From Betaproteobacteria bacterium (GTDB lineage: Bacteria > Pseudomonadota > Gammaproteobacteria > Burkholderiales > Usitatibacteraceae), in NCBI GenBank assembly GCA_016709665.1, contig JADJMI010000027.1:124001-188000 (forward strand): a stretch of DNA of 64,000 bases, read 5' to 3'. The notes beneath the pieces are model-generated. The model had not been told where the DNA came from. It did not search any database and worked only from the letters and a program-made list of their open reading frames with translations. Shown piece by piece: positions 51,947 through 60,207 of the stretch; the first letter of the stretch is position 1, and each line of letters opens with the position of its first letter. Position numbers and translations under genes: made by a program.

Positions 51947-52063
51947 GCGTTCCGGCAAGCGATCCGGGCCTTCCGCCAGGGGGCTTCGTTCACCGACGAC
52001 GAAGCGCGGCCGCTCGCAAACGAGTGCATCACTCATCGGCGCTCGAATCGCCCCGGTGCCTTC

Positions 52064-52239
52064 GGGGACAGGAACGCGGCGTTCGGATCTGGCGGTCGGG
52101 GGAATGGGCGCAAGGCCACCCGAGGCGGTGGCGTTTTCGGGCCTGACGTGTGTTGTCTGGCCCGAAAACGCCGGGCACCCGCAAGACGCAGCCACGATTG
52201 CAGCGCCCAGGATCCGGAAGACGCCGCGTTCCTGTCCCC
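52064..52239. repeat. 176-bp imperfect palindromic element
   Basis: The ends are perfect 18-bp inverted repeats (GGGGACAGGAACGCGGCG at 52064-52081 and its complement at 52222-52239). The centre is a perfect 14-bp pair (GGCGTTTTCGGGCC at 52130-52143 and 52159-52172) around a 15-base loop. The arms keep the same register, so the whole element can fold into one hairpin. It occupies most of the 440-base gap between the permease and mdh, and the rest of that gap to 52300 shows nothing else. It resembles a MITE or REP-type mobile palindrome; no target duplication was evident. Confidence 0.65.
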
Positions 52240-52300
52240 CACTCCGCTTCCCGGCTCCACGCAGTCAGCCCCGCGTAAGCCCTTCGGCCACCCGCTGCGC

Positions 52301-52306
52301 TATACT
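52301..52306 (+). promoter_or_regulatory. -10 element of the mdh promoter
   Basis: TATACT (five of six bases of TATAAT), 81 bases upstream of the mdh ATG. No convincing -35 hexamer was found at the matching distance. Confidence 0.45.
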
Positions 52307-52355
52307 TTTCGAGTGCCACCGGTCATCGCGCTGGCGACGCCAAGACGCTCGAAAA
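52306..52355 (+). promoter_or_regulatory. Possible stem-loop in the mdh leader
   Basis: TTTTCGAG (52306-52313) and CTCGAAAA (52348-52355) are perfectly complementary across 34 bases and would close a stem at the very 5' end of the mdh transcript. It could protect the message or regulate it; no known class was recognised. Confidence 0.3.
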
Positions 52356-52386
52356 ACACCCCCGCAAGCCCCCTCAAGGAGACCCC

Positions 52387-53373
52387 ATGAAGAAGCCCAT
52401 GCGCGTCGCCGTCACCGGCGCCGCCGGCCAGATCGGCTACAGCCTGCTGTTCCGGATCGCCAGCGGCGAGATGCTCGGCAAGGACCAGCCCGTCATCCTC
52501 CAGATGCTGGAGATCCCCGATGAGAAGGCCCAGAAGGCCCTGAGGGGCGTGATGATGGAACTGGAGGACTGCGCCTTCCCGCTGCTCGCGGGCATGGTGC
52601 CGGCCGCCGACCCGAAGGTGGCGTTCAAGGACGCCGACGTCGCGCTGCTCGTGGGCGCGCGTCCCCGCGGCCCGGGCATGGAACGCAAGGACCTTCTCGA
52701 GGCCAACGGCGCCATCTTCACGGTGCAGGGCCGCGCGCTGGACGAGGTGGCCTCGCGCGACGTGAAGGTGCTGGTGGTGGGCAACCCCGCCAACACCAAC
52801 GCCTACATCGCGATGAAGTCGGCCAAGGGCCTCAAGACCTCGAATTTCACCGCGATGCTGCGCCTGGACCACAACCGCGCGCTTTCGCAGCTTTCCGCGA
52901 AGACGGGCAAGAGCGTCGATTCGTTCGAGAAGCTCATCGTGTGGGGGAACCACTCGCCCACGATGTACCCCGACTACCGCTTCGCGACGGCCGGCGGCCA
53001 GCCGGTGAAGTCGCTCGTGAACGACGACGCCTGGAACAAGGACACGTTCATCCCCCTGGTCGGCAAGCGCGGCGCGGCGATCATCGAAGCCCGTGGGCTG
53101 TCGTCGGCGGCCTCGGCTGCCAACGCGGCCATCGACCACGTGCGCGACTGGGTGCTCGGCTCGAACGGCAAGTGGGTGACGATGGGCGTGCCCTCGGACG
53201 GTTCGTACGGCATCCCGGAGGGCGTGATCTACGGCTTCCCGGTCACGACCGCCGGTGGCGAGTGGACGCTGGTGAAGGGCCTGGAGATCGACCCGTTCTC
53301 GCGCGAGCGCATGGACAAGACGCTCAAGGAACTGGAAGAGGAACGCGCGGCGGTCGCGCACCTGCTCGGCTAG
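52387..53373 (+). CDS. mdh: Malate dehydrogenase (NAD, cytosolic-type MDH)
   Basis: A 328-residue enzyme interconverting malate and oxaloacetate in the TCA cycle. The N-terminal NAD site [20 protein letters not shown], substrate-binding [21 protein letters not shown]-contact [17 protein letters not shown], active-site region [12 protein letters not shown] and [13 protein letters not shown] with the catalytic His are all present. This is the MDH type common in beta- and some gamma-proteobacteria. AAGGAG lies 5 bases before the ATG. A bidirectional hairpin terminator follows at 53396-53419. Confidence 0.97.
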   Translation: MKKPMRVAVTGAAGQIGYSLLFRIASGEMLGKDQPVILQMLEIPDEKAQKALRGVMMELEDCAFPLLAGMVPAADPKVAFKDADVALLVGARPRGPGMERKDLLEANGAIFTVQGRALDEVASRDVKVLVVGNPANTNAYIAMKSAKGLKTSNFTAMLRLDHNRALSQLSAKTGKSVDSFEKLIVWGNHSPTMYPDYRFATAGGQPVKSLVNDDAWNKDTFIPLVGKRGAAIIEARGLSSAASAANAAIDHVRDWVLGSNGKWVTMGVPSDGSYGIPEGVIYGFPVTTAGGEWTLVKGLEIDPFSRERMDKTLKELEEERAAVAHLLG

Positions 53374-53395
53374 CGTCGACGGTCGCGGCAAGGAA

Positions 53396-53419
53396 AAAGG
53401 GCGGCCAAGGCCGCCCTTT
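53396..53419. terminator. Bidirectional terminator between convergent genes
   Basis: AAAGGGCGGCC (53396-53406) and GGCCGCCCTTT (53409-53419) form a perfect 11-bp stem with a 2-base loop. The minus strand continues into TTTTT; the plus strand has TTTCTGCTTT. It separates mdh from the convergent Lys/Ala-rich gene. Confidence 0.85.
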
Positions 53420-53473
53420 CTGCTTTCACGACGCGCGTGACTCGAGCCGCGCGCGTGAAACGGGAATCCCGAA

Positions 53474-53862
53474 TTACTTCTTCGGGCGTCCTTCTTGGGC
53501 TCTTCCTTCTTCGGCTCTTCCTTCTTGGCGACCGGGGCGGCGTCCTTCTTGGGCGGCTTCGGCCGGGGCGGCGTCCTTCTTGGCGGGTCCTTCTTCGGCG
53601 CGGCTTCCTTCTTCGGGGCGGCTTCCTTCTTCGGGGCGGCTTCCTTTTTCGGAGCGGCTTCCTTCTTGGGGGCGGCTTCCTTCTTGGGGGCGGCTTCCTT
53701 CTTGGCGGTCGGGGCGGCGTCCTTCTTGGCCTCTTCCTTCTTGGCCGGGGCGGCGGCTTCCTTCTTCGCTTCTTCCTTCTTGGCCGGGGCGGCCTTGTCC
53801 TGGGCGAAGGCGGGGGCGGCGGCGAAAAGGCCCGCGACGAGGACGGCAATCAGCTTGTTCAT
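53474..53862 (-). CDS. Secreted Lys/Ala/Pro-rich low-complexity protein
   Basis: About 128 residues. A Sec signal peptide (MNKLIAVLVAGLFAAAPAFA) is followed by repeats of a KKEAAP unit, giving a strongly basic disordered protein of unknown function. GGAGC precedes the ATG at 53862; a TTG two codons earlier is possible. The C-terminal frame is doubtful. Between about 53520 and 53590 family-like composition (AKKDAAPAEAA) shifts frame and returns, and the natural end (KK then TAA at 53474) is again in another frame, so one or more indels in the repeats are likely. As assembled the initial frame stays open to 52300, antisense to mdh. Confidence 0.6.
53590..53710 (-). repeat. 18-bp tandem coding repeats (KEAAPK units)
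   Basis: About six imperfect tandem copies of an 18-base unit (GCTTCCTTCTTCGGGGCG on the plus strand) encode successive K-E-A-A-P-K hexapeptides. Such arrays expand and contract readily by slippage and are also prone to assembly error. Confidence 0.8.
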
Positions 53863-53920
53863 GTTCAACTGCTCCTGGGATTTTATGTGGGGCGGCGCTC
53901 GAGACGCCGGGCGACATTAT

Positions 53921-53954
53921 AAACGAAAAGGCCCTCCAATATTTGAGGGCCTTT
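53921..53954 (-). terminator. Rho-independent terminator of the 77-residue protein gene
   Basis: AAAGGCCCTC (53927-53936) and GAGGGCCTTT (53945-53954) form a 10-bp stem with an AT-rich 8-base loop. On the minus strand it is followed by TTTTCGTTT, 26 bases after the stop codon. Confidence 0.85.
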
Positions 53955-53980
53955 CGTACTTTCCGAAATAAAAGAGGGAC

Positions 53981-54214
53981 TTAGCAGCCGCCCTTCTTTT
54001 CCTTCTTGGCGGCGGGAGCCTTCTTCTCGCCTTCCATCAGCTTCTTGCACTCGGCCTTCATCTTGTCGTCGGCCTTGGCGTCCATCTTCTTGCAGGCTTC
54101 CATCTTCTTGGCCTTGTCGGCATCGCTCATGGCGCCGCCGTGGGCCGCGGCGAAGGCGCCGACGGAAGCGGTGGCAAAGGTCGCGGCAACCAACATCGTC
54201 ATCAGCTTGTTCAT
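53981..54214 (-). CDS. Small secreted Lys/Met/Cys-containing protein
   Basis: A 77-residue exported protein of unknown function. The ATG at 54214 follows AGGAG and starts a signal peptide (MNKLMTMLVAATFATASVGA, cleavage after FAAA). The mature part has a charged helix with MEACKKM, AECKKLM and a C-terminal KKGGC, so three cysteines among many lysines; metal or redox roles are possible but unsupported. Its signal peptide resembles that of the neighbouring Lys/Ala-rich protein. It has its own terminator. The open frame extends upstream to 54307 but without coding character. Confidence 0.75.
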   Translation of the reverse strand: MNKLMTMLVAATFATASVGAFAAAHGGAMSDADKAKKMEACKKMDAKADDKMKAECKKLMEGEKKAPAAKKEKKGGC

Positions 54215-54303
54215 GGGTAATTCTCCTGGAGGTGGGGGGAACGGCGCCGGTATTCCGACGCCGCGGATCTTAACGAACTGCCACCTCGTTCGGTTGACAA
54301 GGC

Positions 54304-55671
54304 TCAATTCGGGGTGATCTTGAACGCCCCGGTCCCGTCGATCGCGATGGCCGCCTTCAGGAAGGAGACGTTGTAGCCCTTCTCCTTGAGCTTGTGATAC
54401 GCCATTTCGGCACGGGTGCCGGTGAGGCAGTGGGTGACGATCCGCTTGTCCTTGGGAACCTCCCCCATGCGGGCGAGCAGGTCCTCGTCCGGGACGAGCA
54501 GGGCGCCCTTGATCATGCCCCCCTTCGCTTCGTCCGCGTTGCGCACGTCGAGGATGAGGGTGCCCGCGGGCGTGGACTTGGCGATCGCGGTGAAATCGTC
54601 GATGGCGATCTCGCCCGGACGCAGGGCCGGCACGTAGGCGATGCGGGTGCCGATGTCGCCGGCATAGATCGGAAGGCCCGCGGACTTCCAGCCTTCGAAG
54701 CCGCCGGCGACGACCGTGACGTTCGCGAAGCCGGCCGCGCTGATGGCCGCTGCCGCCGGGCGAGCCGCCTGGCCGTTGCCGCCGTCATAGACGAGGATGG
54801 GGGCCTTCACCTTCCGGTCGGGAAGCTGTTCGATGACCTTTTTCACGTCCGCGGCGGGGATGCCGATCGCGCCGGGAATGTAGCCCGCGCGCACCGCGGC
54901 GGGGTCTCGCACGTCGACGAGCACGTGGGGTATCCCCTTGTCGACGTAGGCCGCCTTGAAGAACGCGGCCGAGGTGACGCCGGGACGCCTTTCGCTCCAC
55001 TCGGGCATGCCTTCGCGGTACACCTTCGGGTTCGTGTACCCCATGGCCTTGGTCATCTCCATCGACTTCGGGCTCATCGTGCAGGTGATGCCGCCGCAGA
55101 AGAAGATCACGAGGCGGCTCTTGTCCGGGGGCAGGCGGTCGGTGAACTTCTTGAAGGCCGGGAAGGGCAGGTTGATCGCCGTCGGGATCGTGGCTTCCTG
55201 GAAGCGCGGCAGCGGGCGCGAGTCGATGAGCGTGTAGTTGCCCTTCTCGGGGCCGAGGGCCACGAGCTTGTCGAGCGTCGCGAAATCCATGAGCCGTTCG
55301 GGCGCGATCCGGATGGGGCCCTTGAAGGAGATGAGCGTCGCCACCTTGGCGCCGTCCTTCACCACGTAGTCGATGCGCGCCTCGCGGTGCTTGGCGATCT
55401 TCGCCAGCTCGCTGTTGGGCTTGTCCTCTTCGCCGTCCTGCAGCTTGATCGTCTTCGGGTCGAACTTCACGATCTCCGTGACGTTGTCGATCTTGAGCTG
55501 GATCGACTGCGTCTTGAAGGCGATGTTCTCGTAGATGCCGCGGATCTGGCCGGCTTCGGGCTTGTGGCAGTTCTGGCACACCTGCGGCACGGTCGGCCGG
55601 GCCGGCTGGGCCGCGGCGATCCCGCTCGTGGCGAGAGCCAGGGCGAGGGCCGTGAGCATTCGGGTCTTCAT
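54304..55671 (-). CDS. Periplasmic triple-rhodanese protein with N-terminal c-type heme motif
   Basis: A 455-residue exported protein. After the signal peptide (MKTRMLTALALALATSGIAA) comes a heme-binding CQNCH at residues 32-36, then three rhodanese-like domains. Domain 1 has an active-site loop with C192 (FFCGGITC). Domain 2 has Asp296 where Cys is expected (VYDGGNGQ), so it is probably inactive. Domain 3 has C415 (THCLTGTR). Such proteins could carry sulfane sulfur to or from a polysulfide- or thiosulfate-reducing enzyme. It is the last gene of the minus-strand operon that begins with the PsrA/PhsA-like catalytic gene, supporting a role in periplasmic sulfur transfer. Heme ligation is predicted from motif only. 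Confidence 0.88.
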   Translation of the reverse strand: MKTRMLTALALALATSGIAAAQPARPTVPQVCQNCHKPEAGQIRGIYENIAFKTQSIQLKIDNVTEIVKFDPKTIKLQDGEEDKPNSELAKIAKHREARIDYVVKDGAKVATLISFKGPIRIAPERLMDFATLDKLVALGPEKGNYTLIDSRPLPRFQEATIPTAINLPFPAFKKFTDRLPPDKSRLVIFFCGGITCTMSPKSMEMTKAMGYTNPKVYREGMPEWSERRPGVTSAAFFKAAYVDKGIPHVLVDVRDPAAVRAGYIPGAIGIPAADVKKVIEQLPDRKVKAPILVYDGGNGQAARPAAAAISAAGFANVTVVAGGFEGWKSAGLPIYAGDIGTRIAYVPALRPGEIAIDDFTAIAKSTPAGTLILDVRNADEAKGGMIKGALLVPDEDLLARMGEVPKDKRIVTHCLTGTRAEMAYHKLKEKGYNVSFLKAAIAIDGTGAFKITPN

Positions 55672-55700
55672 GACGACGTTCTCCTGTGAGGTGAGGGGAA

Positions 55701-56744
55701 TCAGCGGGATGCGGATTGGAGGATCTGGCTCGCCTGGCCCGCGTTGACGAGCACCCAGCGAAGGGCGAAGCCGCCGGCCAGCACGAGCAGCGCGGGCACG
55801 ACGGTGTGGGGAATGCGGTGACCGAGCTCGAGCAACTGCAGGGCGATCGGCAGGACGATTCCCGCGAACACGATGGCGCCCCAGAAGGCCGGGGCGTAGG
55901 CGCCGGAGATGAGGATCTGCGCCGCGGCGATCTGCGAGGCGCCCGCCGTCACCAGGCCGAGCAGCAGGAGGGCGAGCAGCACCAGTTCGACGCCGAGGAA
56001 CCCCACGTCGGCGCGCACCAGCGCGTTCTCGGTCCCGGCGCGCGGCGCGCGAGGGCCGAGCGGTTGCCACATCGCGGCAAAGGCGCCGCCCACCATGCCC
56101 TGCGGCGCGGGACGGCCCGGGAAGATCCGGATGGCGAGGTGGACCATCGCCGCGGCCGCCGACAGGCCCGAGAAAAGGAAGAGGGGCCCCAGGATCGCGC
56201 TGTTCCAAAGGGGACGCGCGACCATCGCCGAGAGCAGGATGCCGGTGTAGATGCCCAGGCCGATGCCGAAGCCGATGTTGGCGAAGGCGAGCAGGCGCAG
56301 GCGCGAGGGCGTTTCGACCGCGGCGGAAAGGCGGCCCACGATCGGGAAGGTGCGCGCGAGCCAGGGCCAGGAGTCGCCGATGCGCACGAGCGCCGAGGCC
56401 ATGAGGATGCCGTAGGCCACGAGCAGCACCCACGAGCCCCAGGACATCGGCGAGAGCGCTTCGAACGTGAGGTAGACCGCCCACACGTAGAGCTTGTGCG
56501 CGAGGTCGAGGAAGAGCGCGGCCATGCCGACGTTCATCAGCATGAAGCCGAGCAGCGGCGTCTGCACGGAGAAGAAGGACTCCGGATCCTCCCCGCGCGC
56601 GACGCGCAGCATCGCGATGCCGGCGAGGATCATCATCCCGGCGATCATGCCCCCGAAGAACAGGTAGACGGGGATCTCCCAGCCCCACACGGCGAGCTGC
56701 GGGTCGACGAACGGGTTGTGGCGGGTGGTGGTGATTTCGAGCAT
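55701..56744 (-). CDS. NrfD/PsrC-family membrane subunit of a molybdoenzyme
   Basis: A 347-residue polytopic membrane protein with about eight to nine hydrophobic helices. The start region GWEIPVYLFFGGMIAGMMIL and later LFLDLAHKLYVWAVYLTF are characteristic of NrfD/PsrC proteins, which exchange electrons with quinol and pass them to the Fe-S subunit. It lies between the Fe-S subunit gene (gap 12 bases) and the triple-rhodanese gene (gap 29 bases), completing a PsrABC-like complex. Confidence 0.92.
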   Translation of the reverse strand: MLEITTTRHNPFVDPQLAVWGWEIPVYLFFGGMIAGMMILAGIAMLRVARGEDPESFFSVQTPLLGFMLMNVGMAALFLDLAHKLYVWAVYLTFEALSPMSWGSWVLLVAYGILMASALVRIGDSWPWLARTFPIVGRLSAAVETPSRLRLLAFANIGFGIGLGIYTGILLSAMVARPLWNSAILGPLFLFSGLSAAAAMVHLAIRIFPGRPAPQGMVGGAFAAMWQPLGPRAPRAGTENALVRADVGFLGVELVLLALLLLGLVTAGASQIAAAQILISGAYAPAFWGAIVFAGIVLPIALQLLELGHRIPHTVVPALLVLAGGFALRWVLVNAGQASQILQSASR

Positions 56745-56756
56745 GGTCGTCGTCCC

Positions 56757-57296
56757 TCAGTCGAGGTAGAAGATGCGGGGCTTGGTGCCGGCCTCGGGAA
56801 GCAGCGTGTGCCACTTGCGCGAGCCGAGCAGGCGGTTCACTTCGCTCTTCGGGTCGTCGAGGTCGCCGAAGTGCATGCAGCGGGTCGGGCACACCGAGAC
56901 GCAGGCCGGGTCCTTGCCTTCCTTCACGCGGTGCAGGCAGAAGGTGCACTTGTCCGCGTAGCCCTCGGGGTGGACGAAGCGCGCGCCGTACGGGCACGCG
57001 GCGAGGCACGCCTTGCAGCCGATGCAGCGGTTCGCCGTGACCTGCACCGTCTTGCCGAAGGGCTCGACGTGGCTCGCGCCGGTGGGGCAGCAGTAGACGC
57101 ACGGCGGGTTGTCGCAGTGGTTGCAGCGCTCCGAGCGGATCTCCATCTCGAGCGTGGGGTAGGTTCCGCGCACTTCCGTCACGATCCAGTCGCGGCAGTG
57201 ACCCTGGGGAACGTCGTTTTCCGTCTGGCACGCGACCACGCAGTCCATGCAGCCGACGCACTTGCGCGTGTCGATGACCATTCCGAAGCGTGCCAT
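56757..57296 (-). CDS. Four-cluster [4Fe-4S] electron-transfer subunit (PsrB/PhsB-like)
   Basis: A 179-residue ferredoxin-type subunit with four Cys motifs: CVGCMDCVVAC (about 13-23), CNHCDNPPCVYCCP, CIGCKACLAACP and CTFCLHRVKEGKDPACVSVCP. No export signal, as expected for a subunit carried through Tat with the catalytic protein. The catalytic gene stops 1 base upstream of its start region and the membrane subunit gene follows after 12 bases. Confidence 0.94.
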   Translation of the reverse strand: MARFGMVIDTRKCVGCMDCVVACQTENDVPQGHCRDWIVTEVRGTYPTLEMEIRSERCNHCDNPPCVYCCPTGASHVEPFGKTVQVTANRCIGCKACLAACPYGARFVHPEGYADKCTFCLHRVKEGKDPACVSVCPTRCMHFGDLDDPKSEVNRLLGSRKWHTLLPEAGTKPRIFYLD

Positions 57297-57297
57297 C

Positions 57298-59496
57298 TCA
57301 CGCCTCCTTTTCGAAGGTGACGAAGTTGCGGTGGATGCTGGTGCCGCCCATGAGGGGGTCCACCTTGTAGCGCGTGTTGAGCTGTGCGGCGCTCGCGCCC
57401 TTGTTCAGCGCCCGGCGAAGGCCCTTCGCCGTGTGGCCGAAGCCGTACACCATGTAGAGCGTGTCCGGCCGGATCCGCTGGGTGGCCTTCACCTTCACGC
57501 GGTTGGAGACGACGCCGTCCTCGTTCTTCAGGCGAACGTACTGCCCGCTCTTCAGGCCCGCCTTGGCGGCCGTGGCGGCATTGATCCACACCTCGTTCTC
57601 GCCCACCAGGTCCGCCAGGAGCGGGTTGGTCTGCGTGCGGCTGAAGGTGTGCACGGGCGAGCGGCCCGTCACGAGCGGATAGAAGCCGGCGGGCAGCGCC
57701 TCGGGCGGCGTGTACTTCGGCACCGGGTCGAAGCCCGCCTTCGCGAGTTGGTCGGAGAAGAACTCCACCTTCCCCGACGGCGTGTCGAAGGCGATCTCGG
57801 CGCCTTCCTCGATGGTGATGGGCTTCTTCGGGCCCATCACGATGCCCTCGCGCTTGAACTTCGCGTAGTCGATGCCCGACTTCTCGCAGCGCACGGCGAG
57901 GTATTCCTCCATGTCCTTGAAGGGCATGTACTCGCCCACGCCCAGGCGGTTGGCCAGCTCCTTGGCCATCCACCAGGCGGGCTTCTGGTCGTCCGGGGGC
58001 GGCACGACGGGCTGGCGCAGCGCCGCCCAGCCCTGGCGTCCCCAGCCGACGTACAGGTCGTCGTGGCGCTCGAGGAAGGTGGTGTCGGGCAGGATCACGT
58101 CGGCCCAGCCGGCGATCTCGCTCGGATGCGTTTCGACGACCACGAGCAGGTCGAGCTTCTTGATGGCCTCGATCGTCTCCTTTTCGTTGGGCAGCGTCTG
58201 GATCAGGTTGGCGGCGTAGACCACCCAGCCCTTGATCGGGTACGGCTTGCCGGTGATCGTGGCCTCGCGAAGGCCCGTCGTGACCTCTTCGTCGGCGAAT
58301 GGCCAGCGTCCGTCGGGGTTGTCGACCTTGGGCTTCCTCGCTTCCGGAAACTTCGGGAAGGGATAGGGCGCGACCTTCATGCCGGCGGCGAGGAAGAGCC
58401 CGCCCTGGCGGCCCCAGTTGCCGAGCAGGGCGTTCAACAGGGCGATCGCCCGTGCGCGCTGCGCGTCGTCGCCGTTCCAGTTGACGCGCCGTCCCGGGTG
58501 GACGAGCGTGGCCGGGCGGTGGCGGGCCATCTCGCGCGCGGTCTCGCGAATCACGCCGGCGGCGATCCCGGTTTCCTTCTCGGCCCACTCGGGCGTGCTC
58601 TCCGCGATGGCGGTGGCGAACTTGTCGAAGCCGTGGCCGTGCTTCGCGACGAAGTCCTTGTCGTACAGGCCTTCCTTCACGAGCACGTGCATCCAGGCGA
58701 GCACGAGCGCGAGGTCGGTGCCGGGACGGATGGGAAGCCAGTGCTTCGCCTTGCTCGCCGCCGTGGAGTGGCGGGGGTCGACGCAGATGATCGTCGCCCC
58801 GTTGCCGATCGCCTGGGCGAATTCCTGCACCTGCGTGTTGTGCATGTTCTCGCCCAGGTGCGTGCCGATGAGCACCAGGCAGCGGGCGTTGGCGATGTCC
58901 GTGCGCTCGGGCGAGCCCAGCCCCGTGCCCCAGGTGAGCAGGTTGCCGATGTCGCGCGGGCCGCGGCACTGCGCGAACGAGGGCGCGGCCTTGTTGAAGC
59001 TGCCGTAGGCGCGCATCACGTGCTCGAAGAAGCGCGCGCCGGTGCCGTGCTTCCAGAGCGCGATCGACTCGGGACCGTGCTCGGCGGCGATCTTCTTCAT
59101 GCGTTCGGCCACGTAATCGAGGGCCTCGCCCCAGGTGACGGTTTTCCACTGCTCCTGGCCGCGTTCGCCGGAGCGGATGAGGGGGCGCTTGAGGCGGTCC
59201 GGGTCGTAGTGGTTGCCCGGCGCGCCGGTTCCGCGGGGGCAGAGCCGGCCCCGGCTCATCGGATCGAGGGGGTTGCCCTCGAACTTCCAGAGCTTGCCGT
59301 CGCGCACCGACGCGATGCCGCCGCACTTCCAGAAGCACATCTCGCAGTAGGTCGGGATGGTGGTCACCGTGCCGGGGCCGGCGGCGGACGCGGCATTCGC
59401 GAACGGGCTGGCCTGGTGCAGCATCGGAACGGCGGCGGCGGCGCCGAGGGTGGCGGCCGAGATCTTGAGAAAACGCCGGCGGCTGGGGGAAGGCAT
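57298..59496 (-). CDS. Tat-exported polysulfide/thiosulfate reductase-like molybdopterin catalytic subunit
   Basis: A 732-residue DMSO-reductase-family enzyme of PsrA/PhsA size. The ATG at 59496, preceded by GAGG, opens a twin-arginine signal (SRRRFLKISAATLGAAAAVP). FS0 ligands are C51, C54, C58 and C86 (CEMCFWKC; LCPRG). The predicted Mo ligand is C167 (FAQCRGPRD). Further family features include GRRVNWNGDDAQRARAI, NLIQTLPNEKETIEAI and WADVILPDTTFLERHD. With the Fe-S, NrfD and rhodanese genes downstream, the substrate is probably a sulfur compound (polysulfide, thiosulfate or related); direction of catalysis is not known. An FNR-like half-conserved box lies about 70 bases upstream. Confidence 0.92.
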   Translation of the reverse strand: MPSPSRRRFLKISAATLGAAAAVPMLHQASPFANAASAAGPGTVTTIPTYCEMCFWKCGGIASVRDGKLWKFEGNPLDPMSRGRLCPRGTGAPGNHYDPDRLKRPLIRSGERGQEQWKTVTWGEALDYVAERMKKIAAEHGPESIALWKHGTGARFFEHVMRAYGSFNKAAPSFAQCRGPRDIGNLLTWGTGLGSPERTDIANARCLVLIGTHLGENMHNTQVQEFAQAIGNGATIICVDPRHSTAASKAKHWLPIRPGTDLALVLAWMHVLVKEGLYDKDFVAKHGHGFDKFATAIAESTPEWAEKETGIAAGVIRETAREMARHRPATLVHPGRRVNWNGDDAQRARAIALLNALLGNWGRQGGLFLAAGMKVAPYPFPKFPEARKPKVDNPDGRWPFADEEVTTGLREATITGKPYPIKGWVVYAANLIQTLPNEKETIEAIKKLDLLVVVETHPSEIAGWADVILPDTTFLERHDDLYVGWGRQGWAALRQPVVPPPDDQKPAWWMAKELANRLGVGEYMPFKDMEEYLAVRCEKSGIDYAKFKREGIVMGPKKPITIEEGAEIAFDTPSGKVEFFSDQLAKAGFDPVPKYTPPEALPAGFYPLVTGRSPVHTFSRTQTNPLLADLVGENEVWINAATAAKAGLKSGQYVRLKNEDGVVSNRVKVKATQRIRPDTLYMVYGFGHTAKGLRRALNKGASAAQLNTRYKVDPLMGGTSIHRNFVTFEKEA

Positions 59497-59558
59497 CGTA
59501 ATCCTCGGGGGGGTATGACGCGATGCCATCATTTCAAGGCAAATTGCAGTGTCGCTTC

Positions 59559-59572
59559 CTGACATGGATCAA
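59559..59572. promoter_or_regulatory. FNR-like site in the divergent sulfur-gene promoter region
   Basis: CTGACATGGATCAA matches the FNR pattern TTGAT-N4-ATCAA with a perfect right half site and an imperfect left one. Its centre is about 70 bases upstream of the molybdoenzyme ATG. Confidence 0.4.
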
Positions 59573-59580
59573 GGAGAGCG

Positions 59581-59614
59581 CCGGCTCCAGTCGTAACCTG
59601 ATGTTACGAGCCGG
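59581..59614. promoter_or_regulatory. Inverted repeat, candidate operator between divergent sulfur genes
   Basis: TCGTAAC (59591-59597) and GTTACGA (59603-59609) form a 7-bp dyad with a 5-base spacer, nested in a second dyad CCGGCTC (59581-59587) / GAGCCGG (59608-59614). It lies between the reductase operon and the divergent rhodanese-ArsR pair, the natural place for the ArsR operator. Confidence 0.5.
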
Positions 59615-59689
59615 TTGCGCCTAGGCCTTTGGTCGTATGATGTTCAAAACGATGGGGGCGTGCCGGCCACACCCTTCAAGGAGCCCTGC

Positions 59690-60199
59690 ATGAAGCGCAT
59701 CGTCATCACCGCGGCCCTGGCCGCGCTCTTCGCCGCCCCCGCCGCCTTCGCGATCACCGACGCGGAATTCGCCGTCATCCAGAAGGCGGCCGACAAGTAC
59801 CTCACCACCATTCCGGCCAACGGCAACTTCCACGTGAGCGCCGAGGACGTCTTCAAGCGCATCCAGTCCGGCAAGAAGGACTTCGTCATCGTCGACGTGC
59901 GCGTGCCGAAGGACAAGAAGTTCGACCAGGGCCACCTGCCGGGCGCGATCTTCATCGCCTCGGACCAGTTCGCCCGTCCGGAGAACCTCGCGAAGCTGCC
60001 GAAGGACAAGGACATCATCGTCCACTGCGACACGGGCCAGGTGCAGAACAAGATCCTGACCGTCCTGCACATGCTGGGCTACGACAAGGCCTATGCGATG
60101 AAGTGGGGCTACATGTCCTGGAAAGTGGCGCCGCCGACCGGCCTCACGCTCGGCGAGATCAACGCCTCGATCACCAAGAACTACCCGGTCGAGAAGTAA
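59690..60199 (+). CDS. Secreted single-domain rhodanese
   Basis: A 169-residue periplasmic protein. The signal peptide is MKRIVITAALAALFAAPAAF; the rhodanese domain spans about residues 50-150 (FVIVDVRVPKDKKFDQGHLP) with catalytic C113 in IIVHCDTGQVQ. GGAG lies 7 bases before the ATG. It probably handles sulfane sulfur in the periplasm together with the divergent polysulfide-reductase-like system. The ArsR regulator gene follows after 8 bases on the same transcript. Confidence 0.88.
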   Translation: MKRIVITAALAALFAAPAAFAITDAEFAVIQKAADKYLTTIPANGNFHVSAEDVFKRIQSGKKDFVIVDVRVPKDKKFDQGHLPGAIFIASDQFARPENLAKLPKDKDIIVHCDTGQVQNKILTVLHMLGYDKAYAMKWGYMSWKVAPPTGLTLGEINASITKNYPVEK

Positions 60200-60207
60200 G
60201 CCCGCCC

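Noticed and set aside
52064..52239. Integron attC site
   Set aside because: The palindrome lacks recognisable R' and R'' core sites (GTTRRRY) and there is no cassette structure or integrase.
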